From: an uncultured Selenomonadales bacterium
GTDB lineage: Bacteria > Bacillota > Negativicutes > Selenomonadales > Selenomonadaceae
DNA: 64,000 nt
Reading direction: 5' to 3'
Assembly (NCBI GenBank): GCA_937877655.1
Contig: CALFJC010000130.1
Span: 1-64,000, forward strand
Shown here: positions 35,524 through 45,130 of the stretch, piece after piece
How positions within the stretch are numbered: the stretch's first letter is position 1
Layout of the letters: every line of letters starts with the position of its first letter
Position numbers and translations under genes: made by a program
The notes under the pieces: model-generated
What the model was told of the DNA's origin: nothing
The model's input: the letters and a program-made list of their open reading frames with translations, nothing else
The model's database searches: none

Positions 35524-36738
35524 TTAACCCTTCCTTACTGTAAATCTGTCTAAAATTTCTCCGTCAACGGTTTGACTGAGTAAATTTATTTTTTCTGCGC
35601 CGATGTCCAAAACAATGAAACTTTCGGGCTCTTCGCGCAGATTTTTGTAAGTAACTTCGTCAATTTCGCTCGGCGGCTCGACATATTTTTGATCTCCCGC
35701 CCTGCCGCACAAAATATAAGTCGTGCCCCGCGCAGATTTTTTCCGCGCAAAAATTTTTCCGCGATTTCTGTAGGTGTGCAAATGCCCCGTGAAAACCAAA
35801 TCTATCTCCAACTCGTCAAAAAGCTCCAAAAATCGCTCGGCAATGTCATTGAACTTGTCTTGCGCATAATCGTAAATATCTTTGTGCATAAAAACGATTT
35901 TCCAAGCGCGATTTGCATTTGCGGCGTCGCGTTTGAAGAAATATTCCTGCGCGTCCTGCAACTTGGGATTAAATTTATTCAGCTCGACAAATTGCGTGTT
36001 CAAAATAAAAAAATGCGCCGCGCCGTAGTCGAAAGAATAAAAATAGCCGCCGAAATTCTTGGATTTATTGTCGGGGAGCGCGAATCTGTTCAGATAACCT
36101 GTCGGCAAGGCGTTAAACCAATCGACGCCGTAACATTCATGATTCCCCATGACGGGCGCGAAAATTCTTTCGTGAAAAATTTTTTCTGCCACATTAAAAA
36201 ACGCCCGCCATTGATAATCCGCCTCGCCGTTATCGACCAAATCGCCGTTGACAAGGAAAAGTTCCGCGTCGGGAAAATTTTCTGCGGCAATTTCCGCCGT
36301 CCGTTGCCAAATTTCGTAGTGTTCGCATTGAGAATCGGAGAAAATTATCATTTGAAAAGCTCCGTCGCCCGCCGTCCGCAAATTTTGCCACGAAGTCGCC
36401 CGTTCGCCCGAAATAATTCTGAAGTTGTAAAGACTTTCGGGCTTGAGATTTTTAAGTTCGCAGAAAAAAATCGACTCGCGCCGCTCGACCGCCGAAAATT
36501 TAGCCGATTCTTCGCCGACAAGTTTATATTCCGCCAAAAAATTTTCTTCAACGTCCGATTCCCACATTATCATTCGCGAAGTCCGAGAATCCTTTGTAAT
36601 TATCTGCCGCAAAAATTTTATTGTCAACGATTCATAACCTTCTTGCGGCGTATGAAGTTCTTCTGCCTGTGCCAAACGCGGAAAATAACTTCCGAGCCCA
36701 AGGGCGATTAAAATTTTTATAAAAAATCTCCTGCTCAT
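35524..36738 (-). CDS. Exported metallophosphoesterase, purple acid phosphatase-like
   Basis: 404 residues: N-terminal export signal (MSRRFFIKILIALGLG, cleavage after RLAQA), a fibronectin-like N-terminal domain (LKNLKPESLYNFRIISGE), and a calcineurin-like core with IIFSDSQ, LVNGDLVDNG, PVMGNHECYG, FMHKDIYDY and VFTGHLHTYRN, the metal ligands in the usual order. Acts on phosphate esters outside the cytoplasm. Start ATG 36738 overlaps the thioesterase stop by four bases. Confidence 0.88.
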   Translation of the reverse strand: MSRRFFIKILIALGLGSYFPRLAQAEELHTPQEGYESLTIKFLRQIITKDSRTSRMIMWESDVEENFLAEYKLVGEESAKFSAVERRESIFFCELKNLKPESLYNFRIISGERATSWQNLRTAGDGAFQMIIFSDSQCEHYEIWQRTAEIAAENFPDAELFLVNGDLVDNGEADYQWRAFFNVAEKIFHERIFAPVMGNHECYGVDWFNALPTGYLNRFALPDNKSKNFGGYFYSFDYGAAHFFILNTQFVELNKFNPKLQDAQEYFFKRDAANANRAWKIVFMHKDIYDYAQDKFNDIAERFLELFDELEIDLVFTGHLHTYRNRGKIFARKKSARGTTYILCGRAGDQKYVEPPSEIDEVTYKNLREEPESFIVLDIGAEKINLLSQTVDGEILDRFTVRKG

Positions 36739-37136
36739 TGCAAACCTTTAGCCAATTTTGAAGAATATTTTTCGGGCAGACGACAAATTTTCCCGCCGCT
36801 CGTGAAAACGTTCGTAGAATTTCCTTCCGCCAGAATTTTTTCTTCGCCAACACGCCGAATTTTATAAACGAATTGCATTTTCGCCCGCGTCAGAGCCAAA
36901 GGCGCAGTTTCAATCTCCAATTCGTCATCAAATTTCGCGGGCGCATGAAATTTCGCGCCGACCTCGACAATCGGAAACAAAATTCCGTCGCTCATCATTT
37001 CATTTAAATCAATTCCGAGCGTCCGCAAGAATTCTACGCGCCCTGTTTCAAACCAACGAATATAATTTGAGTGATGAACGACGCCCATAACGTCGGTATC
37101 GAAAAATTTCACGCGGTGCAAGGTTCTTACAAGCAT
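36735..37136 (-). CDS. Acyl-CoA thioesterase, 4HBT/YbgC family
   Basis: 133 residues with the hot-dog fold signature FFDTDVMGVVHHSNYIRWFETGR (the catalytic Asp is in DTDVMG). Hydrolyses short acyl-CoA or acyl-ACP thioesters. ATG 37136 follows GGGAGGG; the frame is open ten codons earlier without a site. It heads the minus-strand gene run down to azlD. Confidence 0.85.
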   Translation of the reverse strand: MLVRTLHRVKFFDTDVMGVVHHSNYIRWFETGRVEFLRTLGIDLNEMMSDGILFPIVEVGAKFHAPAKFDDELEIETAPLALTRAKMQFVYKIRRVGEEKILAEGNSTNVFTSGGKICRLPEKYSSKLAKGLQ

Positions 37137-37191
37137 TTTCGTCCCTCCCTGCCAAAAGTATATCACATTGCCGCCGCCCGCGCCACAGCAA

Positions 37192-37232
37192 TAAAAAAGT
37201 CCCGAATTAATTCGAGACTCCGTTTTTTTTTA
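37192..37232. terminator. Bidirectional terminator after the autotransporter gene
   Basis: AGTCCCGAATTAATTCGAGACT is a near-perfect palindrome (one mismatch pair) flanked by six A on the left and ten T on the right. Confidence 0.75.
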
Positions 37233-37260
37233 TTGAATTGATTTGAACACTTTATAACCT

Positions 37261-39363
37261 TTAAAAATCTCTTTTAACCTTGAAATGCATAGCCATACCT
37301 TTTTGCCGCCCGATCCAGCCGACCAATGCCGTATCAACCATGACGGCGGAATTTTGCGCGGGTTTTCTCTGCCAACCGAGCTCAATCATGCCGCTCGTGC
37401 CTTTGAGTTGCATTTTGCGGGTATCGAAGCCCATATAATGTCCGTGAACTTCGCCGCCGAACTCGTGATGCAAAGCAATTCCCGAATAGAACCTGTTATA
37501 TTCGCCGACATCCCGCGTGAGTCTTGCGCCCAAACGAATTTTTTTGCTGTCGGTTGATTCGAAAGTATATTTTTCATTGGGAGTAATTTCTGCCTCGATG
37601 CCGCCGACGTGATTTTGAGAGTAAATGCCGTAAATGTCCATGACATTGTTTGGAGAAACTTTTCCGCGCCAACCGATTCTGATATGTCCCGCGTAGCAAG
37701 GCGCGTGAGTTTTGTAGCTGATATGAGTATTTCCCTGCGCGGTTTTGAAATTATCGCTGACGAAGCCGGTTTTCATTTCGCCTGCGCGGAAACTGGCTTC
37801 ATAATAAGTTCCGCCGGTGTTCCATTGGCGGGCGATTAATCCTGCCGTGAAATATTGGGAATTTCCGCCGCCGCGAGTGCCGTCGCTCAAAGAACTTTTA
37901 TAAGTGTCTGCTCCGTAGTCGGTTATCGGCGCGAAGATAAAAAGTCCGTGCCGATTTTCCAAAACACGCGCCACGCCGATATTTTGTCCGCCGTCTTTTG
38001 TTTTCAATTTGGAGCCGCCGCCCGTGTTCATGTTTATGACAGAGCCGCCTGTGCCCGCGAATATTTCAAAAGGCGTTGTGTGTTTGATATTTCTGAGCTC
38101 AACTTCTTCCGGCGGGAGCCACTCCAAAATTCTTGCCGTGCCGTAATCGAGTTGACTTATCGCCGACAAAACGCCGCTTCCGAGCAGTTGCGTTTGACGC
38201 TTGAGACCATCCGTAGTCATTGCCCCGACATTTACCTTAAGCCCCGTCGTTCCCCCGCCGTTTGAAATCGATTCAAAGGAAGCGTAGTTGTCCCAAGAAA
38301 TTCCGTGTGAAATTATGGCGTTGGGATTTTCTCGATTAATTGCGTCGAGATCAAAATTCATGCCGTTATTGTTTTGCATAAGAATTACGGAGTCGCCTTC
38401 GCGAAGTGTGGAGCCGCCTGTTGTCGACAAGGAAATTTTTGTTCTGTCCAAAGAAGTTCCCGCGCCGTCCGTCAAAGTCAAAACAGTATCGCCGTCCGAA
38501 ACATTACTTGGCAGATAAAAACTCAATCTGTCGAAGCCGCCGACATTTTGTGCGGTAATATCTTTCGCATAAAAATTAAGTGAGTTGCCCGAACCGTATA
38601 AATCGGTATTTCCGCCGAGATAGCCGGCATAAATATTCGCATCACTCAAATCACCGCCATAGACATTGATTTCATTTCCGCTGACTTCACCGCTTCCGCC
38701 GACATAACCGCCGTAAATATTTCCGTGAATCTCTCCGCCATAAATATTGACTTTGTTACCATTCGCCTTGCCGTCACTCATGACGTAGCCGCCTTGTGTC
38801 AAGCCGTTCAATGTGCCGCCGTAAATATTTAAAGTGTTGAAACTTGCCTCGCCGCTGTAAGCATAACCTGCGCCTGTGAGAGCACTGACATTGCCGGAAT
38901 AAAAATTAACTGTGTTATAATTGGCGACGCCCGAACCCGTATGTCCGCCGTGAATATGGTAAATTGTACTGTCCCAAATGTCAACGACGTTATGACTTGC
39001 ACTGCCGTTGCTGTTCCAAGCGTAGCCGCCGTGCAAAAAGGAAATGTTGTCAACGTTCCTTACTACAGTTTTGTTATTGTCGGTATTCGCCGTTGCACTG
39101 TCGGTTTCGCCCGCATTCACATGTTCATTGCCTGCATCGACATCTGAAACATCAAGATTGTTATTTGAAGCGTTGCCGTCTGAAGAATAGCCCGCCATAA
39201 TTCGACCGCCGTCATAATTTTCGGAAGTGACGGTTTTGCTGTTACCGTTCGCGTCTGCCGCAAAAGCCGAAGAACCCGCGCAGATAAAAAATCCGCCGAC
39301 CAAAAGCGACGCCGCGATACGCCGAGAAATTTTCGCCGAAAGTTTTTTGGATTTCAATTTCAT
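37261..39363 (-). CDS. Autotransporter-type outer-membrane protein
   Basis: 700 residues. A long Sec signal peptide (cleavage after SSAFA, about residue 35) is followed by a repetitive passenger (residues 60-290) in which a unit of 20-25 residues of the type GGY, S/G-G-x-A, N-x-V-N-I-Y-G-G returns at least eight times, as in beta-helix passengers. The C-terminal 270 residues look like a beta-barrel and end with Phe. ATG 39363 follows GGAAGGAG. It is the last gene of the exported-protein block. The passenger function is unknown; adhesion is plausible but not shown. Confidence 0.8.
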   Translation of the reverse strand: MKLKSKKLSAKISRRIAASLLVGGFFICAGSSAFAADANGNSKTVTSENYDGGRIMAGYSSDGNASNNNLDVSDVDAGNEHVNAGETDSATANTDNNKTVVRNVDNISFLHGGYAWNSNGSASHNVVDIWDSTIYHIHGGHTGSGVANYNTVNFYSGNVSALTGAGYAYSGEASFNTLNIYGGTLNGLTQGGYVMSDGKANGNKVNIYGGEIHGNIYGGYVGGSGEVSGNEINVYGGDLSDANIYAGYLGGNTDLYGSGNSLNFYAKDITAQNVGGFDRLSFYLPSNVSDGDTVLTLTDGAGTSLDRTKISLSTTGGSTLREGDSVILMQNNNGMNFDLDAINRENPNAIISHGISWDNYASFESISNGGGTTGLKVNVGAMTTDGLKRQTQLLGSGVLSAISQLDYGTARILEWLPPEEVELRNIKHTTPFEIFAGTGGSVINMNTGGGSKLKTKDGGQNIGVARVLENRHGLFIFAPITDYGADTYKSSLSDGTRGGGNSQYFTAGLIARQWNTGGTYYEASFRAGEMKTGFVSDNFKTAQGNTHISYKTHAPCYAGHIRIGWRGKVSPNNVMDIYGIYSQNHVGGIEAEITPNEKYTFESTDSKKIRLGARLTRDVGEYNRFYSGIALHHEFGGEVHGHYMGFDTRKMQLKGTSGMIELGWQRKPAQNSAVMVDTALVGWIGRQKGMAMHFKVKRDF

Positions 39364-39387
39364 CAAAGCCTTCTCCTTCCAAAACTT

Positions 39388-40275
39388 TTACTTGATAAAC
39401 ACAACCGAGCAACTCTCCAACATGTGAGAATTTTCGTTTGCAAGCAGAATTCTGTCCGCGTCTTCGACGGAAATGACGACGTTGACCATGTTGACTGAAT
39501 TTTTTCCGCCGCGAACTTCAACGGCTTTGACAATCAGCGGCGAAGAACCCGCTCTGTCTTGAGTAATTTGATCTTGAGCCGATTCGCTGTAACTTACCAT
39601 GCCCATTGAAATTACTTTTGAAGGCTGAAGATTTTTCACGCCGTAAATCGCCCGTCCGTTTGTGTCGTAAACCACGGGCGAAAAAGTTTCGTCAAGATAA
39701 AGCCCCGACGCGTCAATCACAACTCCCGTGTAAGTTGTTGTCTGCAATGTTTGAACTTCGCTTGGCGGCAATTCGGTTTCCGTAACTTTTTCAAAAGGCT
39801 TCGGCTCGCCCTGTGCAAGTTCGGGAATTATGGCGGCGGCGATACTGTTTCTTCCGTAAAAAGGAACGCGCATCTTGACGTAATAACCGCCGTCCGACAA
39901 CATGTCTTCCTCGATAATTTGCGCGCCCGTAAGCACACCGCCAATTTTTCGATTGACTGTATCATTGACTCTGAAATCTTGCATTGTTGTATCAGAGTCA
40001 ATTTGCAAACCATTAACTATACCTGCCAAAGTTCTCTGCGCGGACATAATCGCCGCCTCGCGTGTCAAAGAAAGTCCGCGAGGATCGGGCGGGCTGACGA
40101 TACCGATTGCCACAACATCGGACTCCGCGCCTTTATCCCAGTTGACGACTTCTTTGTCAACTTTCACAACGGCAGAGACTTCGATTGTCGCCTGCGCGGG
40201 TGCCGTGACTCCGAAAATTGCGACGCCGCCGAGTGCCATTGCCGCCAAGAATTTTTTTGCCTTAAAGTTTTTCAT
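39388..40275 (-). CDS. LPP20-like exported protein
   Basis: 295 residues with a Sec signal peptide (cleavage after PAQA, residue 29) and no lipobox Cys. SPPDPRGLSLTREAAIMSAQ, then RTLAGIVNGLQID, matches the LPP20/FlgP type domain in which an Arg/Ala-rich helix packs on a sheet. LPP20 relatives sit at the outer membrane, and FlgP builds an outer ring of some flagella. There are no flagellar genes here. Fits with the CsgG-fold and FlgT-N-like proteins of the same block. Confidence 0.65.
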   Translation of the reverse strand: MKNFKAKKFLAAMALGGVAIFGVTAPAQATIEVSAVVKVDKEVVNWDKGAESDVVAIGIVSPPDPRGLSLTREAAIMSAQRTLAGIVNGLQIDSDTTMQDFRVNDTVNRKIGGVLTGAQIIEEDMLSDGGYYVKMRVPFYGRNSIAAAIIPELAQGEPKPFEKVTETELPPSEVQTLQTTTYTGVVIDASGLYLDETFSPVVYDTNGRAIYGVKNLQPSKVISMGMVSYSESAQDQITQDRAGSSPLIVKAVEVRGGKNSVNMVNVVISVEDADRILLANENSHMLESCSVVFIK

Positions 40276-40287
40276 TTCGTCACCTCA

Positions 40288-41151
40288 TTATTGAAAATGA
40301 TAACCGCAATCCCATGCGCGGAATCTTCCTTCGCTGCTTGAATAAATCACACCGTCTTGTATCCAATATGCCGAATCAGAATGTCGCACGGTTCCATTTG
40401 TCCAACCGCCCTCTATCGTTTCCAGTCGGTTTCCGTTTCTATGAAGAATAACAATCCAATGCTGGCGTCTGCCGTTTGCGGCGTTTACATGAACGACATC
40501 ACCATTTTTGATTTGGTCGGCAGAATAAAAAACTTGTCCTTGACGCGGAGCCTTGCCGAAAACATATCCGGTAAATTTTGATGCATAGGCAAAGCAATCC
40601 GAAGCTTTTGCCCCATGTCGATAGTTGCTGTTGTTTATGAACGTGCGGGCTTTACTTTCATAATCTCCGCTCGGTATTGGATTCGGCGTAGGGTTGCCCG
40701 CAAAAATCTCATTTTTATTTACCCAACGTTCTTTTGTGCCGTTGCGAACGGGATAACGGACGAGATAAGCATTTTCATATTCTTGCAGGACGGTAACATT
40801 GTCGCCCGCGTCAACCCATTCATTGCCGCGCCGCTGATTCAGCTGGTAATTTGCATAGGCAAGCGTTTTTTGCGTCGCAACTTTGTTGTACTGCTCAAAA
40901 ATTTTTCCGTTCCTTATGATGTTAAGAATTCCGTTCGCGTCAGCTTTGTCGATAAAACCGTCGCCGTTTACGTCGGCATTTTCTCTGTTCGGCACGGAAG
41001 ACGTCAGCCCGTTTGCATATTGAAGGACGGTACTTGCGTCCACAATATTAACTTCGCCATCACCGTTGGCATCGCCGTTGCCCGCCGCCATTGCCGAAGC
41101 CGAAAAAGTCATCGTCAAGCCGAGCGCGAGTGCGAAAAATTTTTTCCGCAT
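40288..41151 (-). CDS. Exported dockerin, SH3 and amidase-like protein
   Basis: 287 residues. After a signal peptide (cleavage after AMAA) there are two EF-hand-like dockerin repeats, DANGDGEVNIVDAS (near 28-41) and DVNGDGFIDKADAN (near 61-74), then an SH3-type wall-binding domain (GDNVTVLQEYENAYLVRYPV) and a C-terminal domain with Cys in KASDCFAYASKF and His in GRRQHWIVI, resembling CHAP/NlpC amidases. It may bind calcium and peptidoglycan. The SH3 part is nearly identical to that of the next gene. Confidence 0.75.
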   Translation of the reverse strand: MRKKFFALALGLTMTFSASAMAAGNGDANGDGEVNIVDASTVLQYANGLTSSVPNRENADVNGDGFIDKADANGILNIIRNGKIFEQYNKVATQKTLAYANYQLNQRRGNEWVDAGDNVTVLQEYENAYLVRYPVRNGTKERWVNKNEIFAGNPTPNPIPSGDYESKARTFINNSNYRHGAKASDCFAYASKFTGYVFGKAPRQGQVFYSADQIKNGDVVHVNAANGRRQHWIVILHRNGNRLETIEGGWTNGTVRHSDSAYWIQDGVIYSSSEGRFRAWDCGYHFQ

Positions 41152-41171
41152 TTTAAATTCCTCCTTTCAAA

Positions 41172-42395
41172 TCATTTGGCGTAATACAGAGACATTGCGT
41201 AATTTTTATTCGCCAAGTCGCTGTAGGAATAAGTGTTTGTACGGATTGAATTTCTGCCGTCGGCGTTCGCCTCAAAAAGGATAATGCCGTCGCCTGTGCG
41301 ATTGACGAAAATTCCCGAATGCGGTTCGCCGTGACGACGACGAATCTGAACGAAATCGCCGGGCTGAGCCATTTGGAAAAGTTCCCGCGCAGATTGCGTC
41401 GTTAAATTCGTCCTGTAGCCGCGAATATCGACACGACTTTTATTGGCAATGTTGATTAAATAATTTTGCGGATTGTCGGTAATTGAACCGCCGCCGATAT
41501 AACCGACGCCATACATTTTGTCGAAGATAAACGAAGCAAATTCTTTGCACTGCTTGACGCTCGACAAATAAGTATGATCTTTCCAAGTTTTGTTGTTGTA
41601 GGTGTTAATGAGATTTTGCAATTTGGCAGGGACATTGTAAGAAGTGCCGCCGCCACCGCCGTTGAAAATTTCATTCTTGTTTACCCAACGAACTTTTGTT
41701 CCGCCGCTGACAGGATAACGGACAAGATAAGCATTGCCTTCCTCGCGCAGGACGGTAACATTGTCGCCCGCGTCAACGCGTTCATTGCCGTTGCGAGAAC
41801 TCAAGTCGGGCATAACATAAGCATTAACTGTTTTGCTTGCAGTTTTATCGTAGGATTGAAAAGCCGAAAGAGAACGCTCTTGCACAAGTTGCCACTGTTG
41901 ATTGTCGCCGTTGTTAAAGCTCCAACTCAAAACATTTGCTCCTGCGCGATTTTCCGCCCGTTCAACGTCAAGCACAAAAGCATTGTTGCCGGGTAAAGCG
42001 CATTGAATAATGTAGTAGCCGTTGCCCGCGTCCCAAATTCTGAATTGATTTGGAGACTCGCAAAGGAAAGGCCATGTCGCAACGTTTACGCCGTCTTCTG
42101 CGCGACCGCTGTCAACGTCAAGCGAAAGATTGGAATGAACCGCGATTATCGAATAAAACTCCGTGCCGGGAATGCGCTGAATTTTCCATTTCTGCCAGCC
42201 CGAATTAATGTTGTCGATAATGACGTTCGCGCCCCAATTTTTGCCGTGATTTTGAACGGAAAGTTCTTTGTCGGGAGCGATTTTCGGACGCAGAGAATAA
42301 ATCCCGTCCGCCGGGTAAGTTATGCCGAGTGCAAATGCCGTTGTCGAAAAAAGCATCGTCAAGCCGAGCGCGAGTGCAAAAAATTTTTTACACAT
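41172..42395 (-). CDS. Exported ricin-lectin, SH3 and CHAP-like protein
   Basis: 407 residues. Signal peptide (cleavage after TAFA), then a ricin-type beta-trefoil with three Q/N-x-W-like repeats (GWQKWKI, NQFRIWD, NQQWQLV), an SH3-type domain (GDNVTVLREEGNAYLVRYPV) and a CHAP-like domain with Cys in SSVKQCKEFASFIF and His in RRRHGEPHSGIFV. The domain set suggests a cell-wall hydrolase that binds carbohydrate. ATG 42395 follows AAAGGGG; the frame is open further without support. Confidence 0.78.
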   Translation of the reverse strand: MCKKFFALALGLTMLFSTTAFALGITYPADGIYSLRPKIAPDKELSVQNHGKNWGANVIIDNINSGWQKWKIQRIPGTEFYSIIAVHSNLSLDVDSGRAEDGVNVATWPFLCESPNQFRIWDAGNGYYIIQCALPGNNAFVLDVERAENRAGANVLSWSFNNGDNQQWQLVQERSLSAFQSYDKTASKTVNAYVMPDLSSRNGNERVDAGDNVTVLREEGNAYLVRYPVSGGTKVRWVNKNEIFNGGGGGTSYNVPAKLQNLINTYNNKTWKDHTYLSSVKQCKEFASFIFDKMYGVGYIGGGSITDNPQNYLINIANKSRVDIRGYRTNLTTQSARELFQMAQPGDFVQIRRRHGEPHSGIFVNRTGDGIILFEANADGRNSIRTNTYSYSDLANKNYAMSLYYAK

Positions 42396-42488
42396 TTTTA
42401 AAACCCCTTTCCAAAAAAATTTTTGTAAAACGTCGAGACAAATTTCACGCAAGCATAAGCACCACCTCCTTTAAAATCTCAAAACAAA

Positions 42489-43133
42489 TTACTCTTCGGC
42501 TTCGATTAATTCGGATAAGCCGTTCTCGTCGTCGAAGTTTTCTAAGGTTGAATTCTCTTCCGTCGCGTCGTTGACAAGCAATTCATCCGAATAAATCTCG
42601 TTGCCGTCGGTGCTCTCGGAAGAAGTTTTGGATAAGCTGAATTTGTCAAGCCAACCCATGCGATAAAAATTTCCGTCCGCCTTGAAAATAACTTTGAGTC
42701 TGTCGCCGCGTTTTGCCACAACAATTAAATCTTCGTCACTCGCAACTCTGCCGACATAACTTGAAGATGAACGCGTCCTGTATGCATTTTGATCCGACGC
42801 AACTTTGTCTGTGTAATTTTCAAAATCGCCGTAGCCCTGAAGTTCTTCCATTTTGAACCAGCGATAAGGGCGTTTTTTATTTCCCTCAACTTTGTAACTG
42901 CCGTAAGCCCAGCCGTCGTCACGAATGATTTTTACGAGAACAAGACTGTTGCCGACAGAAATTGTGCCGGTTCGCTTGCCGCCGGGCTTGTCGTAAACCG
43001 CAATGGGAGTTTCGGCATAAGTCAGGAGCGGCAATTTGTCCGTCACAATTTTTGCCTCTGCCTGCGCGGAAAAATTTAAAAACAATGCTCCGCTTAAACC
43101 GAGCGTCAAAAAAATTTTCTTCCAAAATTTCAA
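42489..43133 (-). CDS. Exported SH3-domain protein
   Basis: 214 residues with a signal peptide (cleavage after AQAEA) and two SH3-like stretches: AVYDKPGGKRTGTISVGNSL near 45-65 and AYRTRSSSSYVGRVASDEDL near 117-136. The last 45 residues are acidic. It has no visible catalytic domain. The start is TTG at 43133 after an AGGAGG-rich leader. It sits between the amidase-like and CsgG-fold genes and may act as a wall anchor. Confidence 0.65.
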   Translation of the reverse strand: MKFWKKIFLTLGLSGALFLNFSAQAEAKIVTDKLPLLTYAETPIAVYDKPGGKRTGTISVGNSLVLVKIIRDDGWAYGSYKVEGNKKRPYRWFKMEELQGYGDFENYTDKVASDQNAYRTRSSSSYVGRVASDEDLIVVAKRGDRLKVIFKADGNFYRMGWLDKFSLSKTSSESTDGNEIYSDELLVNDATEENSTLENFDDENGLSELIEAEE

Positions 43134-43148
43134 CTCCCTCGCCTCCTG

Positions 43149-43775
43149 TCAAGATTGACTGATAAAATCTTCAACCAATGCCCGTGCCGCCTTTTCTATC
43201 GCGTTGTGAACGCTGACTTGCGGAACTTTTTTCGTGCCGACGGTTATAAATCCAAATTTATCTTCGCCGGCTTTGACAAGGGAACTTTTTGATTCGCCCC
43301 TGCCCTTAGCCATTTTGAGAATTTTTCCCGTGCGAACTTCAACCATTCGAGCGATAAGGCAGGCTTTAACCGAATTGATCTTCGCGCCGTTCGAAACAAT
43401 TTCCAAAACAGATTGATCATTTCCAACGCCGTAAACGCCGCCGATTATCAAATAATCAACGCCGACAATTTCTCCGATTTTGCGAATTATGCTCGGCGAA
43501 ATAATTCCTTCGCCTTCAAATTTTTCTGCAGACAATTTCTCGGCAACAAAATCCTTGTCGACAACAAAAAATTCTCCGCTGTCAACCATTGCTTCCCAAA
43601 TGTAATCAACGCACATTTTCCCGACCTTGTCCGCGTTTAAATCGCTCGTTATCGCACCGTTGAATTGCGCAAAATCTATAACGGCAATTTTCGGTTTGTC
43701 GAAGTTTTGAGCGTGTGCCGTCGAAGTAAAAATTGCCAAGCTCACGGCAAGCGCAAGAAAAATTTTCCTTAACAA
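43149..43775 (-). CDS. CsgG-fold exported protein 1
   Basis: 208 residues with a signal peptide (cleavage after TAHA). KIAVIDFAQFNG, then VVDKDFVAEKL and the segment GVDYLIIGGVYGVG follow the CsgG/LpoB pattern: a strand, a helix ending before a region on 'sensitive to expression', then a family Gly-rich strand. CsgG makes a secretion pore and LpoB activates peptidoglycan synthases; both share this fold. No lipobox Cys is visible. TTG start at 43775 with GGAGG. It is one of four such genes in this block. Confidence 0.72.
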   Translation of the reverse strand: MLRKIFLALAVSLAIFTSTAHAQNFDKPKIAVIDFAQFNGAITSDLNADKVGKMCVDYIWEAMVDSGEFFVVDKDFVAEKLSAEKFEGEGIISPSIIRKIGEIVGVDYLIIGGVYGVGNDQSVLEIVSNGAKINSVKACLIARMVEVRTGKILKMAKGRGESKSSLVKAGEDKFGFITVGTKKVPQVSVHNAIEKAARALVEDFISQS

Positions 43776-43790
43776 GACAATCGCCTCCGA

Positions 43791-44279
43791 TTAAAAAATT
43801 TTGCCCGAATCCATATCCGCAACCAAACGCCCGACAACTTTATCCGCCGTCCGATAAATTGTGTCGTGAATAATTGTGATTTTATTTTTCGGAACGAATT
43901 CATTTTCTTCCCAAACACGCCGTCCCCAAACCAATTCATTCGTTTTCGCCTTGACAAGTTCAAAATCGACAATCACTTTGATAACGGACGCTTTCGGCTT
44001 TTGAATTTCAATCGTGCCTTTCACAAGATAATCGGGCTCAAATTTTTTATCCTGCCGAACTTCCGCCTCTTGTGAATATTCAAGAACAGAAAATTTTTGA
44101 CTGTCGACCAATCTTTCAATGATTAAATCCGAAGTAAGTTCTCCGAGCTTAAAAGGAGAATCGCCGACAACTTTGAAGTTTTCTACAGTGACAATCGGCG
44201 TATTATAAAGTTCTTCAGCCGATGCGGACGCACAAAGCGCAAAACAAGTCACAAACACCGCAAAAAATTTTTTAAGCAT
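43791..44279 (-). CDS. CsgG-fold exported protein 2 (short)
   Basis: 162 residues with a signal peptide (cleavage after ASASA). PIVTVENFKVVGD, LIIERLVDSQKFSVLEYSQ and EPDYLVKGTIEI follow the same order as in the other CsgG-fold proteins of the block, but the C-terminal third is short. It ends with VVGRLVADMDSGKIF, which matches the end of the next CsgG-like protein (DALINDAAAGKIF). ATG 44279 follows GGAGAG; the frame is open 15 codons further without a site. Confidence 0.68.
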   Translation of the reverse strand: MLKKFFAVFVTCFALCASASAEELYNTPIVTVENFKVVGDSPFKLGELTSDLIIERLVDSQKFSVLEYSQEAEVRQDKKFEPDYLVKGTIEIQKPKASVIKVIVDFELVKAKTNELVWGRRVWEENEFVPKNKITIIHDTIYRTADKVVGRLVADMDSGKIF

Positions 44280-44295
44280 TAAAAAATCTCTCCGA

Positions 44296-45117
44296 TCAAA
44301 AAATTTTTCCCGCCGCCGCGTCATTAATCAAAGCGTCGGTGATTTTGTCAACAGCTTTATCAATCGCCTTTTCGTAAAGCGAATAACTTATGTTCGAGTG
44401 CCCGAAATTGACAAAGCCCATACCGATAAGATTTTGCTCGGCAACGCCCGTAACTCTTTTGCTCCACACAACTTCGCCCGTTTCCGCTTTGATAACTCTG
44501 ACATCGCATTGAATGCCGATACCTTTTTTCTGAACGTCAATCGCGCCGAAATTTCCGATAAAGCCCAAAACATTCGAGCCGTAAGCCGCCGCCACCGACG
44601 CATATTGAGTAATCGCGCCCGAAATAAATTCCAGATTTTCATTGAGCCATTTGCCCGTGCCGAGATTTATAATCGTGCCTTGAATCAGATATTCTGCGCC
44701 GTGATCTTTGCCGATTTTGGAAGTTATTTCGGGAGAAATAATCTGTCCGACTTGAGCCGTCGCAATGCTTTGAGCTCTTTTCTCGCTGAAGTTTTCGTCT
44801 TCAAAGAACGCGTTGTAATTTCCGGAATTCGTTGCGGCAAGAAATTTGTTGTATTCGCCGACCTTTTCATCGTAAAGCAAAGCTTCCATATCCTCAGACA
44901 ACGGCTCCAAACTCATGAAATCAAATTTTTTGCTTTTGCCAAGCCTTTCCAAAATACGTTCGGAAAGCTGAATCGCGGGAGCATCTTTCGAGCCGTTCAA
45001 AACGTCAAAGCGCGTATCGTCACTGAATTTCAACATTACAAAAGTCGGCGCGGCTGAAACTTGCGAAGTAAAAAAAATTACGGCGAGCAAAATTGTTGCC
45101 AAAAAAATTTTTCGCAT
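44296..45117 (-). CDS. CsgG-fold exported protein 3
   Basis: 273 residues, signal peptide (cleavage after VSAA). FVMLKFSDDTRFDV and ERILERLGKSKKFDFMSLEP mark the N-terminal sheet and helix; HGAEYLIQGTIINLG and GIQCDVRVIKAETGEVVWSK mark the CsgG-type central part. The insert between them contains an acidic loop. ATG 45117 follows AGGAGGG. It is closely spaced with its neighbours, implying co-transcription. Confidence 0.72.
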   Translation of the reverse strand: MRKIFLATILLAVIFFTSQVSAAPTFVMLKFSDDTRFDVLNGSKDAPAIQLSERILERLGKSKKFDFMSLEPLSEDMEALLYDEKVGEYNKFLAATNSGNYNAFFEDENFSEKRAQSIATAQVGQIISPEITSKIGKDHGAEYLIQGTIINLGTGKWLNENLEFISGAITQYASVAAAYGSNVLGFIGNFGAIDVQKKGIGIQCDVRVIKAETGEVVWSKRVTGVAEQNLIGMGFVNFGHSNISYSLYEKAIDKAVDKITDALINDAAAGKIF

Positions 45118-45130
45118 GAAGAATCCCTCC

